Assembly (NCBI RefSeq): GCF_914767665.1
Contig: NC_059507.1
Coordinates: 15,872,001-15,936,000 of the forward strand
Source: Harmonia axyridis
Lineage: Eukaryota; Arthropoda; Insecta; Coleoptera; Coccinellidae
Direction of reading: 5' to 3'
DNA length: 64,000 nt
Positions 21,417-32,585 of this stretch are shown here, piece after piece (positions within the stretch are counted from its first letter, which is position 1; every line of letters begins with the position of its first letter). Below the pieces are notes generated by a model. It had not been told where the DNA came from and ran no database searches. It worked only from the letters and a program-made list of their open reading frames with translations. The position numbers and the translations under genes are program-made.

Positions 21417-21500
21417 ACAATTAAATAACATAGTGGAAATTACTTCGTTTTATTTTATTTATAATGAATTTCCGCCAAGTAAGGACCGAATCCATTAAAT

Positions 21501-22084
21501 TTTCAACTAATTTCAACTTTCAAATGATATAATAGACTATTATTGAACCAAGTTCAAATTGAAGATCTCAATTCAATCGGTTTTATCGAAAACAAATTGA
21601 AATCCTTGACTTACAATTTCCACAAAATTTAAGTTAATACATAGTAGGTACAATAGCATGGCTTTTATTCTGTATGTTAATTTCCCAATGATGATTATCG
21701 TAATACTAAATAATACTTCTGTTGAATAATGTTTCTAGTATTATTGTGTTCTAATTCGACATTTCCACTGTTCTTGATCTAATAACTGAAAATAGCGTAA
21801 AATTGATATTGTGTTTTTGAAACCCTATTATTTGTTCTAATTTTTGAATAGTACCTACATTTTGAATCTACTAGTAAATGCGAAACTTTCCCGGACGATA
21901 AAGTAAATTGTTAGAGTTTGGAATGTGCTTTTACTACGAGGTATACACATAGTATTCTTTCTGAAATCACAATCAACACTTTTATAAATCAAGGAGTTTT
22001 TGAATTTTCGATTAAAATCTCATTGTCAATGGAATTGTTTCCTTGACAATCGATTCGTTCATCTTTGTGACAAAAATCAGGTCA
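21501..22084. other. No gene recognised
   Basis: AT-rich spacer up to the 3' end of the RTE retrotransposon. Confidence 0.4.
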
Positions 22085-22267
22085 TCATTATTTCTTCTTC
22101 TTGATAGTGCCAATCCGTTATCGGATATTGGAGACCATTCTGGCTATTGTGACCTTATTCACTGCTGCACGAAACAGTCCAATTGTTGTTTCCGAGAACC
22201 AGACTATCAAATTTCTGAGCCACGAAATTCTCCTTCTACCGGGACCTCTCTTTCCCTCAACCTTGCC

Positions 22268-23368
22268 CTACAGTATTAGCTGGAGAAGGCCGTATCTTTG
22301 TTCATTCCGCATGATGTGGCCCAAGTACTCCAGTTTCCTCCTCTTCACGGTGTCAACAATTTCAGTTTTCTTGTTGAATAATATTAGCACCCTCTCATTG
22401 GTCATGTGCTCTGTCCAACTGATTCGGAGTATTCTTCTGTAGAGCCACATCTCGAATGCTTCAAGCCTCTTACACGAAGCTTCAGTAAGCGTCCATGACT
22501 CCACCCCATACAGAAGCACAGGAAAGACATAGCACTTCAGAAGTCGTATTTTGGTCTTCTTGTTCAGGTCGTGATTCGTGAAAAGTTTTTTCATTTTAAT
22601 GAAAGCTGCTCTTGCCTTTTCAATTCTACAGCGGATTTCCCTCGAATGATCCCATTCATCATTCAGCGCAGTGCCGAGGTACGAAATTGTTTTGACTCTC
22701 TCTACCATTCTGTTGTCGATGTAAAGTTGTCCTTGTAATGTGGAATTTTTGCTGACTATCATGAACTTCGTCTTTTTGATGTTAATGGATATACCAAACT
22801 CCTGACTTATCCGGACCAATCTGTTCACAAGCCCTTGCAGATCCGAGAGATTATCGCAAAATAATACGGTGTCATCTGCGTATCTTATATTATTCAGTTT
22901 TCTTCCGTTCACACTGATACCACTCGAAACGTCACGAAGCGCAGTACTGAGAATCTCTTCGGCATATACATTAAACAGCAGTGGTGACAGAATGCAGCCC
23001 TGTCTTACGCCACGTTTTATGCGGATATTGTCAGACATTTCACCTTTAAAGGTGATCTTTGCTATCTGCCCCCAATATAGGTTCTTAATGATGCGTAGAT
23101 CTTTATCATCTATTTCTATCTTCTTCAATATCTCAACTATCCTTTGATGTTTCACTCTATCAAACGCCTTTTGGTAATCTATGAAACAGGCATATATGTC
23201 TGCATTCACATCTCTACATCTCTGAAACAGCACCTGGGAACAAAAAAGAGCCTCCCGAGTACCTGTAGCACGTCGGAACCCGAACTGTGTATCTCCCATG
23301 TTTTCCTCACATAACACGTATATCCTCTGGTGAATAATTTTCAAAAAAGACTTCAGCAAATGGCTCAT
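22268..23368 (-). pseudogene. RTE reverse transcriptase, RT and C-terminal part
   Basis: A 366-codon open stretch. Reverse transcriptase motifs in order: MGDTQFGFR (residues 24-32), the first catalytic region CFIDYQKAFD (61-70), RGVRQGCILSPLLFN (119-133), YADDT (163-167), and the thumb/C-terminal block with YGVESWTL and LEYLGHIMR. The arrangement YG.ESWT, then a cysteine-poor tail with RKLEYLGH, is that of the RTE/BovB group. It ends at a premature stop at 22269 (after LQLIL); the same frame continues with GKRGPGRRRISWLRNL to about 22116. Upstream, a frameshift near 23370-23385 separates it from the endonuclease frame. Confidence 0.9.
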
Positions 23369-23379
23369 GAGGCTAATTG

Positions 23380-24531
23380 TTAGTCACCGCATGTTCTAGG
23401 TGATGTCTTCTTAGGAATGCCGATGAATGTGGATTTGAGCCACTCAGTTGGAATGACGCCTGTATCATATATCCTATTGAATATTCTGGTAAGTCTTTTT
23501 ATATTATTATCATCCAACAGTTTTAAAATCTCTACATGCACCCCGTCTGGGCCAGGAGCCTTACCATCTTTCATTGAGCTTAAAGCTTTTCTAGTTTCTT
23601 CTTCAGTTATGGATGGGCCAGTATCACAGCTGTGCAAGTGTATGTCAGGTCTTTCATCTTCAAAGAGCTCCTGTAGGTACTGTTTCCACATTTCGACGGT
23701 TTTCTGTTTATCTGTGACCCACAGTCCGTCTCCGTTCACCAATGCTGATGACGTTCGATGTTTGTATATTCCGGCTGCTTCCCTTACCTTCCTATGAAGG
23801 TTGAAATTGTCGTGTTTCCTCTCAAGTTCCTCAATCTCTTCGCATTTTTCATCGAGCCAATTTTCCTTTGCTTTTCTTATTTCTCTTCTGATCTCTCTAT
23901 TAATACCATTATAATCCGCCAGATTTGCTTTTGCCATTCTTCTCTTATCCATTAAATTTAATATATGACCGGTCATCCATGGTTTGTCCCGTTTTTCTCG
24001 CTCAGCTCTGAGAAACTGCTTTTCACATGTTGTCATGGCAGCTCCGAAAGTTTCCAACTCCTCCTCTATTGCTTCACTCTGATTCACTTGAGATATTATT
24101 TGGTTCAAGTCACACTTAACTCGTTCCTTTATTTCCTCATCTTTCAGAAGTCTCATGTTGTAGTTTATCTGAATCTTTTTCTTTTCAACTTTTTTCAATT
24201 TAAGCTTGAAGCCACCGATCAACGGATTATGGTCAGAGCCGATATCTGCCCCAGGAAAGGTCTTTGCCCACAAGCAGCTATTTCGAAAACGTTTGTTGAT
24301 GAGCATAAAATCGATTTGGTTTCTAACTACCTTATGAGGGGTATCTGCAGGCGATTTCCATGTGTATAATCTCCTTGGATGTAACTTGAAGAATGTGTTT
24401 CGCACAACGAATTGGTGTTCCTCGACGAAATTGTTCAGAAGCTCTCCTCTTTCGTTTCTCTTACCCAGACCATGTGGCCCTACAAGTTCTCCTCCAGGAC
24501 CCTTACCAATTTTTGAATTGAAATCTCTCAT
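23380..24531 (-). pseudogene. RTE endonuclease C-terminus, linker and RT start
   Basis: A 383-codon stretch beginning at the truncated 5' end. It opens with RDFNSKIGKG (normally GDFN), then NQIDFMLINKRFR and ADIGSDHNPL, the last motifs of the exonuclease-endonuclease-phosphatase domain, whose N-terminal half is missing. A charged linker follows, then the RT entry motifs (KAPGPDGVHVEILK and TFIGIPKK). The frame ends at TCGD where about four bases are missing relative to the expected continuation into ISLMSHLLK. Confidence 0.9.
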
Positions 24532-24533
24532 GT

Positions 24534-25359
24534 CATTTTTAATTTACAACAATTTACAAACGTTTATTGGAATATTGTCAAAAAAGATGACCTCTTAATC
24601 TGAAAATGTATATTTTGTCCATTTGTATAAGGTGGAAGTATCTACATTCTGGAAGCTACCCCTTTTGTCATTTGAAGATGTTGGTATTTCAGAATTTTAT
24701 AGATGAAATGGCAGAATGATATAATGAATCAATATAAAGAGAATGACGTTTCAGGTAGAGTTCAACCTATGTTTAATAATTGTACAAACTGCAACATAAC
24801 TACGAGAATAAACTAACAAAAAACGACATGAAAAGTGTTCTATGCAGGTGTCTAATAAATGCTATGAGTATTTTCATTTTTATATTGAAAAGTCGAACAA
24901 AATCATGTATACAACTCGATTAAAAAGTCTTTTTTTGGATTAACATACACTATTCATTATGTATTTCATTGATCTTCCGACTTTTCTAAACTCTAAAAGT
25001 TCAAAATGTAAACTTCCAAAATAGTGCAGCAATAATTGTATAATTATTGTTAAAAAATTATCACAAGAATTGATTAATTAATTGGGTAAGTATTCTCATA
25101 CCAATAAAATATACTTAACATTTGTTAATTTTTTAGATTTTAGTAGATTTGCCCACATTCCTTGTGAAAAAAAATCTAGGAAGTCATGGTTGGCCAAATT
25201 TCAAGGTCCGCCACTGAATCAAATATCAACAATGGCAAAAAAAAATGAAAAAATAAATATGAATTAATGAATAACCAAATGCATAACATTAAAACTATGA
25301 TAATATATTCTTCAAAAAATGACCTAGTCCGAATAATAATCAGTGAAACATTTCGCTAG
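24534..25359. other. No gene recognised
   Basis: AT-rich, no supported frame or repeat copy. Confidence 0.45.
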
Positions 25360-25745
25360 CGACCTTCTTTATCGACAGCCCACGTATCCAACGCATACCG
25401 CGACCGATTCACGAATTTAAATTCGTTCATTATCGCGAGTGGAACGTGACTCCAATAGGCAAAGATAAAATTAGATAATTTAGAATTGGAAACTATTCTG
25501 CATATAGTTTTAACGGGAGTAATCGCGGCCGTTGAACCTAAAAACACACTCGCTATCTTGCCGATAACGTATTTGGCCAAGTGGCAACACCGATTTTACA
25601 CGAATTCTAGTCCATCCTACTCATCACAGAAAAACATAAACACACGTGGAAAAGATCCTATATCCTACGTCTATGCCATTATTTCATACAATTCCAGCAA
25701 TTTATCAGTTTTGAGCCGAAAATGGTCCTAAGTCGGATTCATTGA
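25360..25745. promoter_or_regulatory. GC-elevated island with GATA-site cluster
   Basis: Within about 200 bases six GATA cores occur on the two strands: TTATCG near 25370 and 25429, AGATAA near 25462 and 25472, TATCTT near 25553 and CGATAA near 25562. CpGs are frequent, no repeat copy exists, and short frames on both strands have no domain. Clustered GATA sites suggest an enhancer for a GATA factor. Binding is inferred. Confidence 0.35.
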
Positions 25746-25864
25746 TGATGAAGTTCATTGTCAAAAGCAATTCTGTCCGGCAGACCCACCGTTAAGACTG
25801 AAACTTTTGAAAGTACCGACTTAGAGACTCCAAATTTTGCCTAATGATTTCATAGTTTCACCGA

Positions 25865-26255
25865 CCCGAAATTGTACATAAATTCAATGAAAAAGTTCAT
25901 TGTTTTGATGAATTCAATCGTTATTTTTCAATCAATGAACAAAACCATTAATACAATGAAAAGCCGTTCATGATTATGATGATTTATTTTCATTGTATCA
26001 AGGAACAATTTTCATTAAACTAATGAATGTTCATTACCACAATGTTTGGTTCATTATGCGACCAGTTGTATTTTGTAGCATTAATGTATTACTGTTCATT
26101 GAAATTGTCCTTAGCAGTTAATGTACGACTTTATACATGTGAAAAAAATGTTCTTATATCCAATGAATATTTCATGGACACAACGAACACTAAACACGAA
26201 TTCAAAATCGTGAAATTGATGAACAGGAATTTATAATATCAATGAAATGGGGTAG
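25865..26255 (+). repeat. TTCAT-rich repeat family, copy A
   Basis: About 380 bases aligned by eye with 41045-41420 in the same orientation at roughly 75-80 percent identity. It starts GTACATAAATTC and includes GTTCATTGTTTTGATGAATT, TTCATTATGCGACC and AATGTACGACTTTAT. It is dense in ATGAA/TTCAT. No open frame or clear terminal repeat. The fragment at 7965-8105 belongs to the same family. Confidence 0.75.
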
Positions 26256-27177
26256 GAATACATTGAGGAATGAAATTTCCTTATAGGTTTTAAATTATCT
26301 GTCTACATCCAAATGCAGAATTATTATCTCGATTAATTAATAATGTTAATTATTAATTAACAGGAGAACAAATAATAACTCGAAAAATAATATTATATCA
26401 TTAAATCAGAATGAAACTCATAAGATAAGATATTTTGTTTTTTCAAGATGTCTCTCTATATTTCTATCTATAAAAAAGTTTGTAGCTTTCATATTTAATT
26501 TGCTCACATCTAACAGTTTTTTTCTAGAAACGAAAAACATGACAATTTTCATTTGGAATGGGACATCTTGTGTTTTCAAATTTGTGGTGTATTACTATTT
26601 CCTCGAAAGGGTTGATAACTCGTTAAAAAATCTCAAATTGTCATAAGGGTTGATTTTGAAGGTTTTGCAATTTCATTTATGAATGAAATTTTATTATATA
26701 CAGGGTGTTCCTAAATTGGAGGTATAAACGAAAATGACCGATTTTTGGATCATTAAAAAAATCTGTTTCCAAATTTGTTTAAGTTTGATTTGTTTTCAAG
26801 TTTTTTCTTTATAACATCTTCCCTTTCACATAATATTCAATTTAAACTTATTGGCATAAATATTTCAATCTATTGGAAATCTACAGGGTGACATTTTTTC
26901 CGGAACAGTGCACGCTTCTTTCCTCTAGAACTTTCTTTTTTGGTGGACCACTGGCAGTTCAGAAAAATGTGAAAAACTTTGCTTTTGGCACTACACTTTT
27001 TGATATCTTGTAGTTTTTTCGTATTAGCTGCCGCTTTCGAGAAAAAAATTTCAATCAATTCTTCAGTAATCCTCAAAAATTCCAAATTATTATAAAGATC
27101 CAGTTAGTAAGCTGTGATGAATAAATGAATTATAAGTTTTGATAGTTATTTACTTAATTTGTAGCGAATATAAATAA
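26256..27177. repeat. Decayed repeats with CAGGGTG ends
   Basis: TACAGGGTGTTCCTAAATTG at 26699 and CTACAGGGTGACATTTTTTC at 26882 are ends of dispersed elements; the second recurs weakly at 33640. No gene. Confidence 0.4.
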
Positions 27178-27412
27178 AGATCCGGTAAACTGGTATGATT
27201 ACACAAAAAAGGTTGATGTTATAGTTATAGTCAGAGCCGGCATTAGGGATGAAACAGTGAAGAGACCGTTTCAATCTCCTCTATTTGAGGGGCAGCAATT
27301 CGGCCCAGTTTGCTGTCGCCTTCTCATATTTCAATATTGATTCTCAAAAACAGCATTAGGTTGTTATTTTCCGATGGCTTTATTCAATTCAGAAACACCC
27401 TGTATAAATAAA
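27178..27412. repeat. Left arm of a 1.7-kb inverted repeat pair
   Basis: The reverse complement matches 28667-28884, including TATAGTTATAGTCAG, GCCGGC, GAAACAGTGAAG, CTCTATTTGAGG, CAATTCGGCCCAGTTTGCTG and an outer CACCCTGTATAAAT. The pair encloses about 1.25 kb. Confidence 0.8.
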
Positions 27413-28089
27413 AAATCAAAATAATAAATGTTTAACAGGGTTAAAGTGTATTTGCTCAACATTTTCCTTGCTTTTTGGAACATTAAGGCGAACCCATTTT
27501 GTAGTTGTTGTTGATCTGACATGTATGTAGATATTATGAAAAGAAGTTCAAAAAAAAGTCAAGTTTAAAAGCAAATTCAGAAAAATTTCAACAATTCAAT
27601 ACCAGGGATTCGTTCAGAAACTGAACCACGTATTGATGTTCACTAGGGATTCACGGCTTGGCTTGATATTTAAGCTATGTATTTAATAATCTAAGTATGT
27701 ATCTAATTATAAATAGGTGTATTTTCTTGATGTGGGTTGGTTTTAAGCGCGAATTCACCTACTATCCAAAAGTGTATCTACTTTTAAAAAACCTTTAGGG
27801 TTAAATTTTGACAGCCTAGGCTGAAAAAGTAACTAATTCGTTGCATAGTGACTGGATTAGCACATTTTGTGGTGTGTATTTGCACCGAAATTCATTTTCG
27901 AATGACTAAAAAAAAAGTTTTCGAAAAAACATCTATCTACTGCACGTTTTATATTGTGGTCATATAGAGTTGTATAAGAAGAAACTCTCAAATTTCTATG
28001 TTTCCGATAGCTGACAGTTCCATCATTATGAATCGCAGATATATCAAAATTAATAATTCTATCAAGGCAACCGTGGAAATTGCCTCGAT
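27413..28089. other. Spacer with TTCACGGCTTG fragment
   Basis: GGATTCACGGCTTGGCTTGA near 27650 matches the end of the element at 48716-49062; no second end was found here. The rest is AT-rich and unassigned. Confidence 0.4.
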
Positions 28090-28410
28090 AACTAAAAAGA
28101 CCTCGACAGTTGTCTGACAGTCGCCAATCCAACCGTCAGCAGTACCATCAGTCACCTGTATACGTTCAGACACATCTGCTGATTACGAAGAACCATCATC
28201 ATCATCGAACGGAATGACTATAGGTTGGTTATTTACATTTCCTCGTAAACTGGGTCAAGCCTACTGCGATAATGGGCCAGGCAGAAAAATAGATTGGATT
28301 CGGGCCAGATTTCAATTAATCCTCAGCTTGATGGTGCTCCTCGATCGAACTACCTGCTCCAACAACCCTTTGTTGTGTGCGAACGAAAGGGTTGAATGAG
28401 GTCTGAAATT
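28090..28410. promoter_or_regulatory. GC-elevated island with E-boxes
   Basis: Repeat-free, with E-box cores CACCTG, CATCTG and CAGTTG and a (CAT)n run near 28190-28205. Frames of about 60-90 codons have no known domain. It lies in the loop of the inverted pair 27178/28884. Candidate enhancer. Confidence 0.28.
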
Positions 28411-28666
28411 TGATTTGGCCCGATTGGGGAGAATATTAAGGGTCTTACATAATTTAGAAGATGCATTTGATACGGATGAATTTTATAGATAAATTCGATT
28501 TTTTTTTGGTGGTAGGTGTGTATGCTGAGAAAATCCTAGTAATTTTATACTAAGGTTTCATGTTTCTTTACGTTGATTCTGTTTCACCGAATATACAAAG
28601 TTTTGAAAAGGACGGTTGCTTTTTGGTTTAATTTTTGAAAAATTTATTACTATGATTTTTATTTAT

Positions 28667-28884
28667 ACAGGGTCTTCCTAAATTGGCAAACTCAATAATT
28701 TATGTTGTTTTTGAGAATTAAGGCTGAAATATGACAAGGCGGTCAGCAAACTGGGCCGAATTGTCGCTCCTCAAATAGAGGCGCCGGAGACGGTTGCTTC
28801 ACTGTTTCACTCTTAACGCCGGCCCTGACTATAACTATAAAGCCTTACTTTTTTGATGATTATACCCGTTTATCGAATCTCTAT
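28667..28884. repeat. Right arm of the inverted repeat pair
   Basis: Begins TACAGGGTCTTCCTAAATTG and is the reverse complement of 27178-27412. It extends into TTTTTTGATGATTATACCCG, the dispersed segment also present at 17.2 and 21.2 kb. Confidence 0.8.
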
Positions 28885-29829
28885 GTAAATTGGAAAATTC
28901 TCTTCTTAATTGGAATCAGCCTGGTTTTATGTCTGTTATGTTTATGTTTTATTATTATTATTATTATCACAAATAAATTTGCCTTTCAGTGAATTTGTTA
29001 TCATTTTTACTTTATCTGGTGTTGCCGGATCCTAGAGAAATGATTTGAAACTCCTTATTTTCATTTTATTGAGGTATTGTTCAGACTAATCTGAGTAAAA
29101 ATTTTAGAGTCATTATTCAACTTATATAGGATTTTGTAGAATTCTTCCTGGTCCACTCTGTTTTTACTGTCCCTTTTTTTCCTAATGGGAATTAATGATT
29201 TCCCATGTCACTTTCTGTTTGTTCTCGAATTGACTTATTAGCCTTGAATATTATTTCTTCCTAGCTTCTTCCAATGACTTTATATATGTTTAAGATATTT
29301 TTTTATATAATTTCACTTCTTCACTTTCCTTTCTCACTTGAATGCGTGTTTGTAGTGCATCTAATCGGTTCTTTATTTTCTTAACTTTGGAAATTAGATG
29401 AATTCATGCTCAAAATCAACCCACTGCACCAAGAAAATACCTCTATTGAATATACAGGGTGATCAATTAGCTCACCGAAAAACTTTACCATTATGAAAGG
29501 TCATGTAATTTCAACAAAAAAAAAACATTATGGGGAACATATGTCCGATTTCGATTGTTTAAGAGAATAAATAACTTCATAAGTTTAATTGATATCTATT
29601 GATATGATTATTGATGGCAAAAAAGTATGCATAGAAACAAGCATATACACTTGTATATTAATTATCAAAATCAAATAAAAATTATTATATTTCCACTTCT
29701 CTATTATTCAGATAAAATTTATAGCTAATTTCAATCAATGAAGAAAGAAGTAGGCTATAAACATAAATAGAATCGAGAACTATCGAATTCAACATACAAA
29801 TATTGTCAACAAAAACTTTTTCCCCGCTG
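28885..29829. other. AT-rich stretch, small repeats only
   Basis: A short (TTA)n run near 28949-28969 and an isolated TACAGGGTGATC end near 29453. No gene recognised. Confidence 0.45.
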
Positions 29830-30430
29830 GATGGGTGCCACAAGGATCTATTTCTGGGCTACTATTGTTCCGTTGAGTTCTTATAAATATGATGTGGTGC
29901 CCGTTGATAATAAAAAACTAAGGCTTCATTGGAAGGCGACCGACAAATGAGTCGAACATCATAACTGACAGGTTATTTGTGCCAAAGAGAATACTACTTT
30001 TTGTCCGGTGCTGTGTGACCATAACCGTGGCTCCGGTTGCACAATCGTCGTCCCTCCAAGTGCCCACTAACCGAAACATTTGCATCGAACACCCGCATGT
30101 TGCATGACAGAGTGCATTTTATTAGGTGAAACACTGCCAAAATTCCTGAATAATTCATACGTATCGATCGATGTTTTGGAACACGCTGTGTAGTAACCCA
30201 CATCCGAACGCCGAATTCCTAATAAAAATGGCATTATTTTCAAACATGGGGGAATAAAAAATGACATCGGATACTGGGCCCAGATAAGCACACACTGTTT
30301 CGTTTAATTCTTTTACAGGGGGGGTCGTGCATTCTCACGATTAAATGAATGACTAGTTCGGGACAATGCCCGTCTGGTTGCTTGATTGTCGGCTTTGTTT
30401 GGAGGTCGTTGGTGAATTTGGAGAAATTTA
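29830..30430. promoter_or_regulatory. GC-elevated island
   Basis: Unique-looking block with CpGs. Two overlapping minus frames (69 and 74 codons) are in different phases without domains, so coding is unlikely. Candidate cis-regulatory element. Confidence 0.25.
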
Positions 30431-31042
30431 TAGATACTTGACGCCGACATTAGGCAATTTGACTCTAGTAGAAATAATTTATTCTAACTAACTAACTTTC
30501 GGAATTGTTCATAGATTTTAATTGTTTCTACGTCATTTGAAGATGAATTCTTTGGTATTAAAATAAACTCCAGAAAAGTATTTCAAAAATATTGATAGCT
30601 CATTTATACTTTACTCTCAGTATATTGCCAAGATCATCCTTTTCGCCATTTTTCAGTTTTTATTTCTCCCCGATATTTTGATTTCTTTTGTAGATACATG
30701 TATTCAAATAAAAGCCTAGAACAGAGTCGTCGCTAGCCAAACTGCCGTCCTAGACAGAGACCCAATTTGCCGCCCTAATTAATTCTGCAGAATGCTAAAA
30801 TTTGATATTGGATAATCGGGGTCCTTTAGCATTTTTGCTGCCCCAGCAAAAATACAAGTCGGTATCCATGCGGATTTGGGTTTTTGTTTATGCAAAAGAG
30901 CTAAAGGGGAGTTTTGTTGGATAGGTAAATTAGGATATAAAAAATGTATTACAAGTGTAATTATTTTTTATGGATTCTAACTAGAATTTAATAGATACAA
31001 ATAAATAAATGGTCTACTCCACTATACGTATATTTTATTTAT
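30431..31042. repeat. Short dispersed repeats
   Basis: 30409-30480 (TTGGTGAATTTGGAGAAATT, then ATACTTGACGCCGA) recurs directly at 33359-33430. A GCCGCCCTA-type piece occurs near 30740-30780. No gene. Confidence 0.5.
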
Positions 31043-31084
31043 GCACTATGCATTTCGGCAAGGTAGCTTGCCACCATCAGGTGC
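31043..31084 (-). ncRNA. Hammerhead-like motif, second sequence type
   Basis: On the minus strand: GCAC (31084-31081) pairs with GTGC (31046-31043) as helix I. The core reads CTGATGG (31080-31074; the invariant final A is G). Helix II is GGCAAG/CTTGCC with loop CTAC (31072-31057). GAAA is at 31056-31053. A tiny self-complementary helix III (ATGCAT) follows, with the predicted cleavage triplet ATA. Only the A-to-G change breaks the consensus, which should strongly reduce activity. The sequence is unrelated to the 21.4-kb copy outside the core. Confidence 0.6.
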
Positions 31085-31454
31085 TCGAGACAATCGAATA
31101 ATATAATAATATAATGTTTATTCACTATAAACATCAAAAAACAATTACAGAGGTATTCATTTCGTAAAATATTAACCTGTGCGTAATTATAAATAAAAAG
31201 TTTTTCTAAAATATTTGAAGAAATATACATTATTTTTAATATTTAAATTAGAAGTGAATTCTTTCCATCCAGTCAATATTGCTTCGCGTTCTAGTTCATG
31301 TCACTTCCGGGTAAAAGTCCAATCGGGTGGGTTTCCAAGATCCATTCTAGGTGAACATATTTCAGGGGTGAAGGTCCAATCGGTAGGTAGGTGTCCATAT
31401 TCGGGTTCATAAAATGTCGCAAAATGTAAGTCTTAATTTCATTTTCTTTTATTT
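31085..31454. other. No gene; probable LINE 3' flank
   Basis: Contains two similar AAGTCCAATCGG / AGGTCCAATCGG segments near 31315 and 31373. It adjoins the 3' side of the minus-strand LINE and may be its untranslated tail. Confidence 0.35.
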
Positions 31455-32585
31455 ATTTTTTAATCTTCCTGATTGATTATTCTGCTTATACAATCTCTTC
31501 CTTTTTCCATTAACCATTGTTTAGCCTTTCTTCTGTAATATATATAATTTTTTATTTTTTTCAGATTTTCAGGAATTTTTTGGTATATCCTTGGGGCTAG
31601 GTAAAAACAAGATCTTTGTCCTATCCTTTTTTTGCTCTTGGTGTTTGGTAGCTATATTCTTTTTTTCTTGTAGAATACAAATGCTCTGTTTTATTCAATT
31701 TGATATTTCCTTTAAAGATGTTCAGGAGTATTTGGAGTGCATATGTCTGCCTAATATCGGGAATCCCTGCTAATTGGAATAATTGATCACTTGGGAATTT
31801 CAGGCTTTTTCCATAAATTATCTTCAATATCCATTTCTGTATAGTATTCAGATGTTTCAAGTGCGTGTCATAGACTCCTCCCCATCCTATAATTCCGTAG
31901 TTGATCTGGGATTGTATTAATGCATTGAATAACATCATTAGATGTTTAGTGTCATTCAAATATTTTTTCATAAGTTTGAACTTATATAGAAGTCCTCTCA
32001 GTTTTCTTACTGTATTTATTATATGTTTATCCCATTTTAGATTAGCATCAATCATTATTCCAAGATATTTTATTGATGTTGTTTCTGGTATCCTTACAAT
32101 TTCATTAATCTCAAGATCTCTCATTGATGGCAGATCTGAATCATAAGAGGAAAAAGCCATGTATTTGGTTTTCTTTAAATTTAGTGTGAGTTTATTTGCT
32201 TGAAACCATTTTCCCAAAACATCAAAATCCTCTTCTACTTTATTTTTCAACTCATGCCACGTGGGAGCCGTGTAATGAATCACAGTATCGTCAGCAAAAC
32301 TGAGTATTCCACCCGTGCCTCCGGACTTCAACAAGCTGTTGATGTAGATCAGGAACAGCAGCGGGCCAATCACTGTGCCCTGTGGAACGCCGTAATTAAC
32401 AATTTTTGGGGAACTTTGATTTCCGTTTATATCCACAATTTGTTGTCTCTTGTCCAGGTGAGATTCAAGTAACTTATAACTTGTACCGCGAAATCCGTAT
32501 CTCCACAATTTCCCGAGAAGTCTCCCATGGCATACGGTGTCGAAGGCCTTTGCAAGGTCAACAAAGATGCATAAGCTAGGAATCT
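31455..32585 (-). mobile_element. 5'-truncated CR1/jockey-type LINE fragment
   Basis: The minus strand encodes the second half of a reverse transcriptase and the C-terminal region. It starts abruptly inside the first RT catalytic region at about 32583 (LCIFVDLAKAFDTVCHGRLL), ahead of the first ATG. After the main frame a shift near 31640 is needed to continue through YLAPRIYQKIPENLK and WLMEKGRDCI to about 31455. Abrupt 5' truncation is typical of dead LINE insertions. Confidence 0.85.
31621..32508 (-). pseudogene. LINE reverse transcriptase C-terminal part
   Basis: A 295-codon open stretch. NYGVPQGTVIGPLLFLIYIN (residues 38-57) and FADDT (71-75) are reverse transcriptase motifs. Further on are WFQANKLTLNLKKTKYM and SIKYLGIMID, then a tail with WGGVYDTHLKHL and QKWILKIIYGK typical of arthropod CR1/jockey-like elements. 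FADD and NKL.LN.KKTK separate it from the RTE element at 22-24 kb. The 5' part of the RT and any endonuclease are missing. Confidence 0.88.

Larger units (their letters stand above)
21241..21500 (+). mobile_element. Penelope-type element tail with hammerhead
   Basis: Contains a hammerhead motif (21376-21416) followed by a tail with ATAGTGGAAATTA and AATGAATTTCCGCCAAGT that also follows the hammerhead relics at 44.2 kb (and partly 3.2 kb). Short-helix-III hammerheads are known from Penelope-like retroelements. No reverse transcriptase or GIY-YIG domain is present, so this is an end fragment or non-autonomous copy. A 48-bp perfect palindrome lies at its 5' side. Confidence 0.6.
22085..24533 (-). 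mobile_element. 5'-truncated RTE-type non-LTR retrotransposon
   Basis: A minus-strand LINE with the C-terminal half of an apurinic-like endonuclease, a linker and a complete reverse transcriptase. The 3' end has a short AAGAAGAAGAAATAATGATG tail near 22078-22100, as in RTE elements that end in simple repeats. The 5' end stops abruptly at about 24533 inside the endonuclease, the usual sign of incomplete reverse transcription. One 4-base deletion and one premature stop are the main lesions, so it is comparatively young. Confidence 0.88.

Noticed and set aside
23417..24369. Plus-strand frames of 126 and 134 codons
   Set aside because: These are antisense to the RTE endonuclease/RT gene and reflect its codon structure.
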